From contig UWYS01000015.1 of the NCBI GenBank assembly GCA_900291925.1, forward strand, positions 496,001 through 560,000: a stretch of DNA of 64,000 nucleotides. Direction: 5' to 3'. The stretch is from Thecaphora thlaspeos (Eukaryota; Basidiomycota; Ustilaginomycetes; Urocystidales; Glomosporiaceae). Under the pieces are notes generated by a model. The model was given only the letters and a program-made list of their open reading frames with translations, searched no databases and had not been told where the DNA came from. Within the stretch, counting starts at the first letter, position 1. Each line of letters starts with the position of its first letter. The position numbers and the translations under genes are program-made. This document shows positions 30,014-40,232 of the stretch, piece after piece.

Positions 30014-32080
30014 TCAGTCGTCTTCCTCTGACACGTCTGGAATGGCTAGCCCTGCGGCCCGCGCTTTCAGAAGCACCGCGTCGGCTTGCAGCAGCATCGG
30101 GCTGGGTCAGGCGAGATAGCCCGAACGCTAACAGGGAGTGAATGGTGCTTGAGTCAGTGTCTGAAAATCCGGGCCGGATTTCGGTGCCCAGCCGGGCAGC
30201 AAGAGGATACGTACGCATCGATCATGATCAGCGAGTCTCCGTCCTTGAGCCCATAGGCGCCCCGATGCTCCTGGACGCTTCGCTGGTAGAGATGCTTGAT
30301 CTTGGCGGCCCTTTGAACAGCTGTGGATATGGTCATCAGAGGCTTCAGCGTTTGCGTCCTGTCTCTCCCTCTCTATCCGTCTTCCGCGGCGGCGCACTCA
30401 CCCGTCTCGCTCGGTGCAAAGCTCTGCTGGATCGAGCTGACCTGCGCCGGGTGGATGGCCTGCTTGCCGTCAAAGCCGAGCTCCTTGCCGTCCTGACACT
30501 CTTCCTCGAGGTAGGCCATGTCCTTGTAGTCGATGCAGACCATGTCCTGCGGGAGGGGGTCGCTCGTCGACGAGGTGATGGACGAAGAGAGGTTTAGATG
30601 GGAATGCCATAAAGCGAAACAAATGCCGGCAAGTCGAAACTCACGATAGCGGCCAGGCCGTGCGCTTTGGCAATGGTGGCCATGTGCGCTCGCGGGAAGA
30701 GGAGCTCGCGGCGGCTGCGCGTGCGTATAATGCCAGTCGAGGCGCAGTAGTCCTCGCTGAAGCGAAACGGCGTGCAATGCGATCGTGACCAGCAGATGCG
30801 GGCGTCAGCGCACTCTTCCGATCCTGTCATGACAGAAAGCGTTAGGCCTGGCAGCCAACCCACCTTGCGAAGAGGAGCGCTCCAACCTCTGCAACGGCAT
30901 GTGAGTCCTTGGGCGCCTCGCTGCGGATGGTCTCGATGATCTTTGGCATACGCAGGAGCGATGCGGCGCTCTCGACAGAAAGCACGAGTGAGAGCGGCTT
31001 GTAGCTAGGCGGACAATAAGCGTGGATCGAGTTGACGAGCCAGAAAGGCTTGTCAGACTGGCTTCTTCCTGGCTTTGATATGGCCGACCGACGTGGAGCA
31101 CTCACTCCTCTGACGGCCGGAGCGTCTTTGCCTTTTCCAGGATAAAGCGGATGTCGTCCTGATGTTGCACCTTGGGGACCACGATGGTCTGATGGGCAGG
31201 GTGCAGGGTATCGTCGAGCGGGCCGAGACGGGGTCACGACCGGAGGTCAGCCATGGCTCAAGTTCCAGCGGCGAGCGGGTGGCGGTGAACTTGGTAAGAG
31301 AACACTCACTTCGAGCTGTCTCGCTGGCAGGACTAGATCGAGGTCGTCGCCGGCCAGTCCCCTGTCGCCGAAAGGAGGATTGATGCGTACCGCCAGTTTA
31401 GGGCCGGGCCGGGCCGTGCCGCTGCTTCGAGGGCGTGGAAGACAGTCTCCCTCGCCAGACCCTTGCAGTGTGCGGCGACGCTGCGTTGCCAAGGGAGGAA
31501 TACAGCAGAGCGGCTCAGCCGATTCAGCTACAGACCGTGCCAGCAGCGGCCAAGGTCAGTCATGGTAAAACCCCGCCTGAATACACCTTACCTGTGCTCG
31601 AGGTCAAAGATGATGCAGTCCGATGGCGACGTTTGGCTCTAGGTGCGTGTCCAGAAAGAAGCAGGGGCAAGAGACGCAGTCAAGAGATCAGCACTCTCTG
31701 ATGGACCGCTGTCGACCCTGTAACGTGTGCACCGGTCGAGCCCCGCTCACCCTCTTGATCATCTTTTCCGAGGATCCTGGGACGTAGAGCATGCTCCTCC
31801 TCGACCTGCTGCTGCTGCGACTGTTGCTGGGGGCGGCCTTTGGCTGTGCATCGCTGTACTCGTTACTGGATAAAGGCGGTTGTCGAGCTTCTTGCGAGTC
31901 TGCTGACGAAGTAAAGAGTCGATGGGACGATGTCGTCTGGCTTGTGCCTCGGATGCCTGCCGATGCCGTGGATGCAGGGAGGCTGGTAGCGGGAGCGACT
32001 GCGCAGAAGCGGGCCTGCCGACGGCCCACGGCGTAGCGCGCGCTGAGCACGGATGAGGGCGAGGCGATGCGGCGGGACAT
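30014..32080 (-). CDS. CLYBL: Citrate lyase beta-like protein (CLYBL), one-base frameshift in exon 3
   Basis: HpcH/HpaI-type TIM-barrel lyase of mitochondria; in animals a citramalyl-CoA lyase/malate synthase-like enzyme. Nine exons: 32080-31751, 31638-31592, 31480-31310, 31188-31106, 31004-30864, 30756-30645, 30546-30402, 30320-30215 and 30101-30014; about 407 aa. A presequence precedes RRSMLYVPGSSEKMIKR. Then DCIIFDLEHSVAA, LAVRINPPFGDRG, VVPKVQHQDDIRF, LSLVLSVESAASLL, FASEDYCASTG (metal-binding Glu/Asp), IDYKDMAYL, GFDGKQAIHPAQV. Exon 3 is 171 nt but phases on both sides demand 172. The frame changes inside a CGGCCC-repeat at about 31393-31412, between HALEAAAR and PGPKLAVRI. One base is missing there, as a sequencing error or a real mutation. 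All other junctions are perfect. Confidence 0.9.
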
Positions 32081-32392
32081 GGCGACGGCGGCTGCGGAAG
32101 CAGCCGAAAAGTTTCGAGGGTGTTGACGGCGAGAAGCGTAGAGGCGAAGCTGGGAGGAAGGAGTATTTAGTGTCACAGGGTGCCAGAGTGAGCCTCGCCG
32201 TCCGTGCCCGCCTTCGTGCCGCCTTCGTGCCGCCAAAACCTTCCACATCTTCCCGTCCGAAAGACGTGTGACCGCTGATGACGGGAGCCGGCCCGCCCCG
32301 ACTTATCGGCGGACGTCGTCCTCGTCGCTGCTCCTCCATCCTCAACCTACCTCCGACCCTCCTGCGGCATCCCGTCTACCTCGACCGCCGCA
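32081..32392. promoter_or_regulatory. Divergent promoter region, CLYBL / aminotransferase
   Basis: 312 bp between the oppositely oriented start codons at 32080 (-) and 32393 (+). A CCTTCGTGCCG duplication lies near 32210-32231. Promoter role is inferred from position. Confidence 0.45.
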
Positions 32393-34148
32393 ATGACGAC
32401 CGACCCGCAGTCCGCCCACTTGGCTCGCGAGACGCTCACCGGCGATCTCACCCATCTTCACCTGCACGGCGCAAACGGCGCAAACGGCGTTACCGCGCCC
32501 AAGGAGGCCGACTCTTAGGCCACACTCTCGCGACGCGGACGCAAGAATGTCTTCTTCCTCAACGGAAAGGTGGAGGCGATGCTCGAGGTCTTTCGCGACC
32601 TCGACGGTCCGCAGACCAACCCGGAGGGTATCGTCAACCTCGGCGTCGCAGACAACGCCCTCTGCCGACCAGAACTCCTCCAGGTGAGTCGCCCGCCTGC
32701 GAAACGCGACGTCCACGAAGCCATCCATGCTCATCTTTCTTCACCCTTATGCCCGACCCAGTATTTCAACAAGCAACGCCTCAATCTCAGCGCAAACGAA
32801 CTCACCTATGCCGACCACACGACGGCCTCGCTGCGTCTCTTTGACGCCGTCGCCAACCTCTTCAATACAAGGACGCCCGACTTTCCCGAGTCGAACGCCT
32901 CCCCTCTGCCCCTCGTCCCACTGCTCCCGGACCACATCGCCCTCGGCTCCGGCGCCACTGGCATCCTCGATCAACTCTTCTGGGTCATCTGCGAACTTGG
33001 CGAGGGCGTCCTCCTCAGCACGCCCTATTACAACGCCTTCGACAACGACCTCACGTCGAGGGCGGAGGCCATCGTCGTTCCTGTCTCTGTCTCCCAGCCG
33101 CAGTCGCACGGGGATGGCGCAGCCTCCGCCCTGAAAACGACCGAGATGTTCACCGTCGATACGGTCCGGCTCTACGAGGAGGCGCTCCTCAAGGCGCAGC
33201 AGGATGGGACAAAGGTCAAGGCGCTCCTCGTCTGCAACCCGCACAATCCTAGCGGAGGGATCTATCCGAGGGAGACGGTCGTCGCGCTGGCAAAGCTGGC
33301 GGCCAAGTAAAAGCTTCACCTTGTTAACGACGAGTGAGCATTCCTGGCCGGTCCGGCCACTAGGCTTCCTCGCTTACGCACTGCCTCCAGCCCTGAATTG
33401 ACCCAGTGTTCCCGTCAGTTCTCCCTCCTTTCGCCAGGATCTACGCCCGCTCTTGCTTCGTGACTTTGACCAACCCCGACCCTCCCGATCCTCTCCATCG
33501 ACGTCGAGCAGGAAGCCGGTCTGGACCCGGCGTACGTCCACGTCGTCACCTTGGCCAGCAAGGACTTCGGCATCAACGGGTTCCGCCTCGGCATCCTCGT
33601 GTCGCAGCACAACAAGGAGCTGCAGCGCGCCATGTCGTCTCTAGGTCTACTCTGGCAGTCTGCCTCTCCCGCCGCAGCGCTGTGGTACACGTGGCTGAAG
33701 GACGAAGCGTTCCTCGCCTGGTACCTGGAAGAGAACAGAAGGAGGATGCGCAAAGCGTACGCATACGTCGTCGAGTGGCTGACACACTATGGCATCCCCT
33801 ACCTGGAGGCGAACAGTGGCCACTTTTTCCTGGCCGACTTTACAAAGTTGATCGCGCCCGCCTCGAGCGACGAGGCAGGGGCAGGGGCAGGGGGAGAGGA
33901 GGAAGCGAGAGAACGAGAAGGCGATCTGGTAGGGAACTTGATCGAGAGGCGCGTCTTTGTCGCGCCGGGAACGCAGTACCACCATCCTGTACCTGGATGG
34001 TTCCGCATCGCAATTTACCCAAGATCCACAGGCGCTCAAGACGAGACTGACACGCATGGCCGAGGTGTTTGGATTCTCGGATGGATTCGAGCAGGGTAGG
34101 AAGCTGGATCTTGTGCAAGGTGGTAAACCCTGCCCGATTGGGAAGTAG
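32393..34148 (+). pseudogene. ACC-synthase-like class I aminotransferase, disrupted
   Basis: PLP-dependent fold-type I enzyme closest in motif to ACC synthase/aminotransferase. Exons are 32393-32683, 32762-33333 and 33438-34148. Seen: NVFFLNGKVEAMLEVFRDL, GIVNLGVADNALC, LNLSANELTYADHT, HIALGSGATGILDQLFW, STPYYNAFDND, the CNPHNPSGGIYPR substrate/PLP Asn motif, HLVNDEIYARS, and LASKDFGINGFRLG with the Schiff-base Lys. Defects: an in-frame TAG at 32516-32518, an in-frame TAA at 33308-33310 (between LAAK and KLHLVNDE), one extra base near 33491 (after NPDPP) and one extra T in a T run near 34016 (FRIAI to TQDPQALK). The third exon has exactly two bases too many. It is a pseudogene unless these are sequence errors. 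The end matches LDLVQGGKPCPIGK. Confidence 0.78.
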
Positions 34149-34526
34149 CGAGGGAGCTTGGGCATAGACGAGAGGGATGCGAGGCGGATCTCGTCGCTTC
34201 TCAACTCGTTTATGCTTTTTGGACAGGTTGGGGGGATGACCAACTAGAGACGCTTGACGACGAAGCCATGTAGACATTCGAGAGGAACGGAAGGCAACAG
34301 CCTGTTATGGATGAGATGGAACGCAAGCACGTAACGTTACACCTGGAAAAACATCAATCAATACACTGTCATGAGGCTCGGTTGCTATGCTCGCAGAGAA
34401 GTCTCCCGAAATCTCGTCGATAGATCAAGAGACAAGACGCCCTGAAAGACACTACGAAGCAAACCAACGTACCCCTCTGAACACGTATGGATGCTGCAAG
34501 CGTCCTTGCTAAGCGTCTTTAGCATT
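34149..34526. other. Intergenic region between convergent genes
   Basis: About 380 bp between the end of the aminotransferase (+) and the stop of ANY1 (-). It is AT-richer than its surroundings and presumably holds both 3' UTRs. Nothing else seen. Confidence 0.5.
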
Positions 34527-36446
34527 TCACTTTCTCAATGACGTCCTTCCCAAATCACCCTCATCTTCATCGGGCTCTACAGTCTGCCTCGCCCCGACTC
34601 CGTCCCCACCCTCATCGTTCATGCCAGCTCTTGCATGTTCAACATCGACGAAATCCACCTCACCCCTCTGAGCACGTCTTGTTTCCTCTTTGTTCTTCAT
34701 TTCCTCTTGATCCGATTTCGTCTTTTCGAGAAACACAATGGATTGAAGTAGAATTAGACCGTCGATGCTCAGTTGGAAGAGAGCGCAGATCGTGAATTGA
34801 AGCGGTGACAAACGAAGGAGGAAGTAGATGAGCTGGGTGAAGAAAAGAAAGAGAGAAAGATAGGATAGGTTGGTCAAGTCTGTGGATCCGAAAGGGTGGA
34901 AGGAAGAGATGCGGGTTAATTAGGGGAAAAGATGTACTTTGAATGAATCTCCACCTAGCCAGCCTACGAGCACGGACGTGCGGAAGCCGGCGAGGGAACG
35001 TCGTTTTTGGTTGCTGTGTAGAAATGGAAAGAAGGTGGTCGTGTGCACTCGTTAGGTTCCGCGCTCAAAGACAGTGTCCCGGGCGGGACGCGAGGTGACA
35101 CTCACGCAACCAGTTGTGGGATGGGCAACGTGCTCTCCAGTCCGAGGGCAAAGAACCCTAGAGCGGAGACGTACCCCTTCGTCCAGCCCAGTGCCAGTTG
35201 AAGGATGGAAAGGAGGAGGACGTACAGGCCGAGAAAGAGGATGTACCTGTCCGTGAAGAGTGGAGCATTGGTGTCAGTCGTTGAGCGAGGGCGAGGAGAG
35301 GAAAAGGAGAGAGAGAGTGTGTGTGAGAGAGAGAGGGGGGCGGGGGCGCCACGACTCACGATCCGTAATCCTCCCACTGCCAGAAGTCGATGGGCCGGCC
35401 ACCTTTCTTCCTCGCTGTTCGGCTCGCCGTACCCTGTTCCGTCGCAGCAGCGGTGGACGTGGCTCCACTTTGCGCTCTGTTCTGCGAAGAGATGGCATCT
35501 TCGTCCCTCGATGACACCATGCCGTATCTCGATCCGGCTCCTCTGCCTAGGAAGGGTAGGTTCAGCCTCTGGAGCCCCAAGGAAGCCAGCAAGGGTTTCT
35601 TGTCCGGGTACGAGATACCGTCGTCTTCGCCTTGCTCGTCGTCGTCGGCGGCGTGATGAGCGCTATCAGTTGGTCGAGGGGCGGTAAAGGAGAGTGAATC
35701 CTCTTCGGTGTCTTGTTGGATCGAGTGACGAGATTCGAAGATGACGCGTGAGCCGGAAGAAGATATTGAGCGGGAGGAAGAGGTGATGGGCTTGAAGCGC
35801 AGGCAGAGGTGGAGGAGGAAGAGCTGCGACGCGATCATCAGAACGCTGAGGGGACGGCGCAGAGGAGGGGTGGAAGGCAAGGTGTGCGTCAGCGCCACGT
35901 TGGCGACAGCGGGGGGCTAGGGATGGCAAGGCGGGGAGGCGACGAACCTCTGTAGCAGCAGCGCTGCGTCAAGACGTCGAGGGTGGAGCGGGATAGGAAG
36001 GGTGTTGGCGCTGGTGAGCAAGATGATCTGGACGCCCGAGAGCTTTGCGCGTGGGACAAGGTGGACTCACCGAACTCGAAGTATTCTCCGAGCCAAAAGA
36101 AGCACCGTGTGATGTTGGCGATCAAGAGGACGGCACACACGTCTGAAGAGGTGCATGTCAAGGTGAGGTAAGCAACGACGGGAGTGAGCTTGGGCAGCGT
36201 AGGCAGCGAAGGGAAGCGGACGCCTGCCCACCGTGGCTAAAGCCTGTAGCGTCCTGCTTGCGATAGATGGAGTAGGCCTGGTCGGCATAGACGAGCGGTG
36301 CGCCGACGGCTGGTGTCGGCGGGGAACGAGGAAGGACGGGGTGGACGAGTGTCAGCGGCGGTGTCATTTCTCTGAAGCGGGGGGGGCGATGAGGATGATG
36401 TGCAGAGCGCACCCATGCCAAGCGACGCTAAAGTGGACAAGCTCAT
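34527..36446 (-). CDS. ANY1: PQ-loop membrane protein, ANY1/SLC66A2 family
   Basis: Multi-pass membrane protein of Golgi/endosomes that antagonises phospholipid flippases in yeast. Eight exons: 36446-36413, 36309-36232, 36142-36071, 35963-35948 (16 nt), 35845-35360, 35246-35106, 35013-34938 and 34879-34527. PQ-loop segments: GAPLVYADQAYSIYRKQDATGF, split as seen, then ANITRCFFWLGEYFEF, LLLQSVLMIASQLFLLHLCLRF, the charged cytosolic loop, FWQWEDYGSYILFL, LGLESTLPIPQLVANQKRRS, FRTSVLVGWLGGDSFK and SPLQFTICALFQLSIDG. Exon 7 ends AAA|GTACAT in phase 0 but exon 8 needs phase 1. Either one G is missing at the donor (AAAGGTACAT), or the upstream GTGGAG donor in GWLG is used at the cost of the conserved GDSFK. 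An acidic C-terminal tail follows. Confidence 0.87.
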
Positions 36447-36781
36447 GGCGGTGTGGCTGCCTGAGGGTGGAGAGAGGTGGTGGAGGTGGTGGAGGTGGTG
36501 GTGAGGAGCAAACAAGCAAGCACAAGAAAGGGAAGGGCCGGGCGCGTGGGTCCGTGCGCGTGAGTCCGTGCGCGTGACGGGCGGTTATCAGCGCGCGCTG
36601 CAAGCCGGCCGAGTGGTGCGACTGGCGGCGCACTTTTTGGCGGCGCCGTCACTCCACTCACCTTTGGGAGGCAAGTTGCCAAGGCACGAGTTGGTCAGCT
36701 CATCCTTTCTTTATCTCTTCCTCCCTCGTCCCTCCACCAGCAGCCACAGCCAGTCCTCGTTCGCCACCACCAAACCGCACC
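36447..36781. promoter_or_regulatory. Divergent promoter region, ANY1 / MGSSCS protein
   Basis: 335 bp between the start codons at 36446 (-) and 36782 (+). It includes a GGTGGT/GGAGGT run (36476-36503) and a repeated TCCGTGCGCGTG (36550-36577). Promoter role inferred from position. Confidence 0.45.
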
Positions 36782-37712
36782 ATGGGCTCGTCTTGCTCCA
36801 AGCCCGCTCGCACGCTAGCTAGCCAAGCAACCCAATCCCTCTCTCGCTCCTCTGAAGCAGTCGACGCCAAAGCCGCCTCCGCCGCCGCCGCCCGTGCCTC
36901 GTCCACCCCGTCTGCGCCTCAATCACACCCTCCGCCGTCGACTCGAGGCACTTTCGCCTACGCCTACCACCCACAGTATGCTCCCTCCAGGACAGACGCC
37001 ACCAGCGATCAGCAGCAACAAGCTAGCGAGACTAGGACACGCGGTGAGCACAAACCCCGCAGCGCTCCTACACCGCACCACAGGCGCACTTTGCTGAGGT
37101 TCGAGGCTCGATGCCGTCGCAGATATCATGAGGGATGCCTTGGACCCCCAGCTGCTCCAGAACCTAGCAAGGCTGGGCGCCGTACACATCCCCAAGCACT
37201 CGACAAACTACCAGCCCGTAAGCGCATGACCTCGCCTTGCCTCTCCTTGCCTCCTTCGCAGTGCTGCTGTGCGACGCCTCTGAAAGCTCCCCTCCGTCTT
37301 TATCCCCCCCCCCTCCCCCCGGCAGACCGACCAAATGCTCCGCATCCTAGCCGCTCGCTCCAAAGCCTCGCTGGACCCACTCGACTTTCCCTCGCACACC
37401 TCTCTCTCGTCCTCCTCCTCGTCCTCCTCTTGTGCACCCTCGGACCGGCTATCAGCCACCACCCTCTCGCTCCTGCTCGACGATCGCAAACACTGCGAGA
37501 CGCGTGCCGACCTGGAAAAGCTTGCGGTAGAGTACGACCTGCGCGTCCAGACCATTGAGGAACTCGCGCGCTACTTCAACTCACCCACCATGGGCGACGA
37601 GATCAGGCAGGAGAGGCAAGAGAGGGAACGCGACGAGACGGCGTCCGCAAAGTTCAAGGCGCTCTGGGTCGAGCCGGAGATCAAACAGGGTAGGGAGGCC
37701 ATCGGTCAGTAG
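36782..37712 (+). CDS. Conserved protein, putative N-myristoylated (MGSSCSKP)
   Basis: Three exons, 36782-37043, 37123-37217 and 37326-37712, with agreeing phases; 247 aa. The N-terminus MGSSCSKP fits the N-myristoylation consensus (Gly2, Ser6), with Cys5 available for palmitoylation, so membrane attachment is likely. A low-complexity Ser/Ala/Pro stretch follows. The conserved-looking part begins DIMRDALDPQLLQNLARLGAV and continues TDQMLRILAARSKASLD, LLLDDRKHCETRADLEKLAVEYDL, IEELARYFNSPTMGDE and KALWVEPEI. It is helical and charged. I have seen this arrangement only in uncharacterised fungal proteins; no function is claimed. Confidence 0.78.
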
Positions 37713-37908
37713 CCAAATGAGCGTCCGGCCAGTGGAACCAGCACAGAATCATGCAACACACCAGCCGCGAGGCGAGTCTCGAACAGCGACGATGTCGAGG
37801 TGAACGTTGTGTGTGTCCCATGTCCGTACCGATCTAAGCGTTCGCCCGTGTCCCTGAAACCAGCACAAGAAGGGTATTACCACATTGACCGCACCGACTG
37901 TCGCGTTT

Positions 37909-38783
37909 CTAGTCCGTGCATCGACGTGGTCGCGTGCGCTCCAGGCTCTGGAGGACCTGCATCAACCCCTTCCTTCCCTTGGCAGCATTGTCTCCGAAGC
38001 GCGAAAAACTCCAGTCTTCGACCTTTCGAGCGGCGGACGCCAGTACGCCCTGCAATCCACGACATTCGATGGTGGCTGTCTGCTTGAATTGCGTCGAGGA
38101 GACCTGCTCAGAGGATGGGGACGTGGGCGTGTAGGTGATGTATTCTTTCACCAGCAGGTATTGTGAGAGCGAGAGACTGTTTGAGCGTCGAGAGCAGAGG
38201 AGGAAGGGGTTGGAAGGAAGAGACGGATGTCAGAGGGGTGCAAGGGAGGGGGAGGAAGAGGGAGAGAGCGACAAGACTCACTTTGTACTGCTCATCTCCA
38301 ACGTCTTGGCGACGGGATCCAACATGACGATCTCACGAACGTAAGCTTCTTCTCCTCCTCCGAGAAGCTATCGATGCGGCATCGGCGGTGCGTAGGTTAG
38401 GCGATCAACTCTTGGTATACCTTTGCGGGCTGGAACGGGCGAGGAGAACATACCTTTGCCACCCACCTAGGGGCATTCTGCTGAACGGCGAGCAGTCTCT
38501 CCGTCCTCAACTTGCCCGTCTCCGGACAGATGGATTGGTTGAGAATGTCTACTGACTTGACGTGTGGAGCGTGTGAGTTGGGGTACTTGTACCATACACC
38601 TGTCGTTGCTCGATCGCCAGAGTGAAGAAAAAAAGCCACGTTGATGATGAGGATGAGAACGCGGATGGACAGATGCGAGCAAGGTGGAGATCCAAGGTAG
38701 TGAAGGGCGGGGGGAGACTCACCTCGAGCAGTGTGTAGCCACGGATAGGGAAAGGAGGTCTGGCTCGTGAAGGTCTGTGGCAT
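37909..38783 (-). CDS. PRELI/MSF1 domain lipid-transfer protein, Ups2-like
   Basis: Intermembrane-space phospholipid-transfer protein of the PRELI/Ups family, which shuttles phosphatidic acid or phosphatidylserine with Mdm35. Four exons: 38783-38723, 38599-38454, 38367-38282 and 38176-37909; phases agree; 186 aa. Seen: TSFPYPWLHTARGVWYKYPN, HVKSVDILNQSICPETGKLRTERLL (split here), QQNAPRWVAKLLGGGEEAYVREIVMLDP, SSTNLSLSQYLLVKEYITYTP and KVEDWSFSRFGDNAAKGRKGL. The RTERLL...QNAPRW...LLGG order is closer to Ups2/PRELID3 than to Ups1. The partner Mdm35 is not in the window. It shares the 38-bp repeat region with FAHD1. Confidence 0.92.
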
Positions 38784-39248
38784 GTTGGTATGGCTGTTGT
38801 TGCTTATCCTCGAGGGCGGCCGAGGTTAGCGAGTGGCGCTGGTGGTGGAGGGTTGGCAAGGGCGGAAGGAAGAAGGCGTGGTTTGGTCGAGGCGGCGCTT
38901 CTTGTCGCCCATCAAAGCGTGGCTGGTGGCCCGAGCGGGGCAGAGGGCGTGGCGTGCAGAGCAGCGACGGTGTACGTACACCCGTGCGAAAGGGCAGAGC
39001 AGCGACGGTATACGTACACCCGTGCGAAAGGGCAGAGCAGCGACGGTATACGTACACCCGTGCGAAAGGGCAGAGCAGCGACGGTATACGTACACCCGTG
39101 CGAAAGGGCAGAGCAGCGACAGTGTACGTACACCCGTGCGAAAGGGCAGGCGCTCGCTCGTCCTTGCTACATGCCAGCGACGACCTCCTCTGCCCACCCA
39201 TACACCGGCCAACCACCACCACCACCACCATCCAGCAACACCGACACC
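38784..39248. promoter_or_regulatory. Divergent promoter region, Ups2-like / FAHD1
   Basis: 465 bp between the start codons of two mitochondrial-protein genes. About 40% of it is the 38-bp tandem array described separately; a CCACCA run lies at 39214-39231. Promoter role inferred from position. Confidence 0.5.
38957..39146. repeat. 38-bp tandem repeat, five copies
   Basis: Five complete units start at 38957, 38995, 39033, 39071 and 39109. Each begins CAGAGCAGCGAC and ends CCCGTGCGAAAGGG. They are near identical: copies 1 and 5 have GTGTACGTAC where copies 2-4 have GTATACGTAC. Every unit holds the self-complementary core TACGTA. It lies wholly between two divergent start codons. Confidence 0.96.
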
Positions 39249-40048
39249 ATGGCATCCTTCCTCACTACCGGCAAGAAGATTGTCGCGTGAGTACATCACC
39301 CTCTGCCTCCCTCCTCTGCTCTGCTCGTCTGCCACGGACATCCTGCCCGCCTCTCTCACGCTATCGGAACTCCCCCCTTGTCGTCCTATCGTCCAGCATC
39401 GGCCGTAACTACGCCGCCCACGCAAACGAGCTCAAGAACGCCATCCCCACGGAACCCTTCTTCTTCCTTAAACCCACCACATCCTACCTCGTTTCTCCCT
39501 CAGCCATCGAGATTCCCCGCGGCGTGGAAGCGCACTACGAAGTGGAACTAGGACTGGTGATGAAGTCCACCTCTGGACCATTGCGTGACATCCCCGCATC
39601 CCACGTCATGTCGCACATAGCAGGATACACCCTCAGCATCGACATGACCGCACGAAACGTTCAAGAGAAAGTCAAGAAAGCCGGTCTACCCTGGTCCACC
39701 GCCAAGGGTTTCGACACCTTCACCCCAACCTCGGACTTGATCGACAAATCCAAAGTCCATGACCCAATGGACCTCCGACTTTGGCTCAAGGTCAACGGAC
39801 AGTTGCAGCAGGATGGAAATACACGCGATATGATCTTTGATATCCCCCAACTCGTGCAACATGTCAGTGGCATCATGAGTCTCGAGCAGGACGATCTTAT
39901 CCTCACCGGAACGCCAGAGGGTGTAGGTAGGGTCGTCGAGGGAGATGTCATCGAGGCTGGTCTCGAGACGTCAGAGGGAAAGACGTTGGAGCAGATCAAG
40001 TTTCGCCTTCGCAATAGGGTCGGCGGCGGGTACCAGTTCAAGCCCTAG
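39249..40048 (+). CDS. FAHD1: Acylpyruvase / oxaloacetate decarboxylase FAHD1
   Basis: Fumarylacetoacetate-hydrolase-fold enzyme; in mitochondria it hydrolyses acylpyruvates and decarboxylates oxaloacetate. Exons are 39249-39286 and 39397-40048, joining as KIVA|IGRNYAAHANEL; 229 aa. Seen: GRNYAAHANELKNAIPTEPFFFLKPTT, split as motif, EVELGLVMKS with metal-binding Glu residues, GYTLSIDMTARNVQ (Asp ligand), KGFDTFTPTS, LKVNGQLQQDGNT, ILTGTPEGVGRV. Length and order match FAHD1 completely. A cleavable presequence is not obvious. Confidence 0.95.
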
Positions 40049-40232
40049 CCGCCAAACGTTGCGTCCGCGTCGCATCGCTCGGCCGTCGAGACGGGCGTCC
40101 AATGTAGAACCAAACCCTCCGAGCGGGACGTCCATGTAGAGCCAATCCCATCAATTCAACGTTTGCGCTGCACGTGCGCACACACGAGTCCGCGGTCAGA
40201 TACACACGTAGGCCGTGCTCCTTTGCCTTGCC

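Noticed and set aside
6384..34148. Reassigned TAA/TAG codons (for example to Gln) to explain in-frame stops
   Set aside because: Many complete genes here end properly with TAA or TAG (PKA regulatory subunit, BCKDH, NUC1, GSTK, eIF6, TIM9), and the disrupted genes also carry frameshifts.
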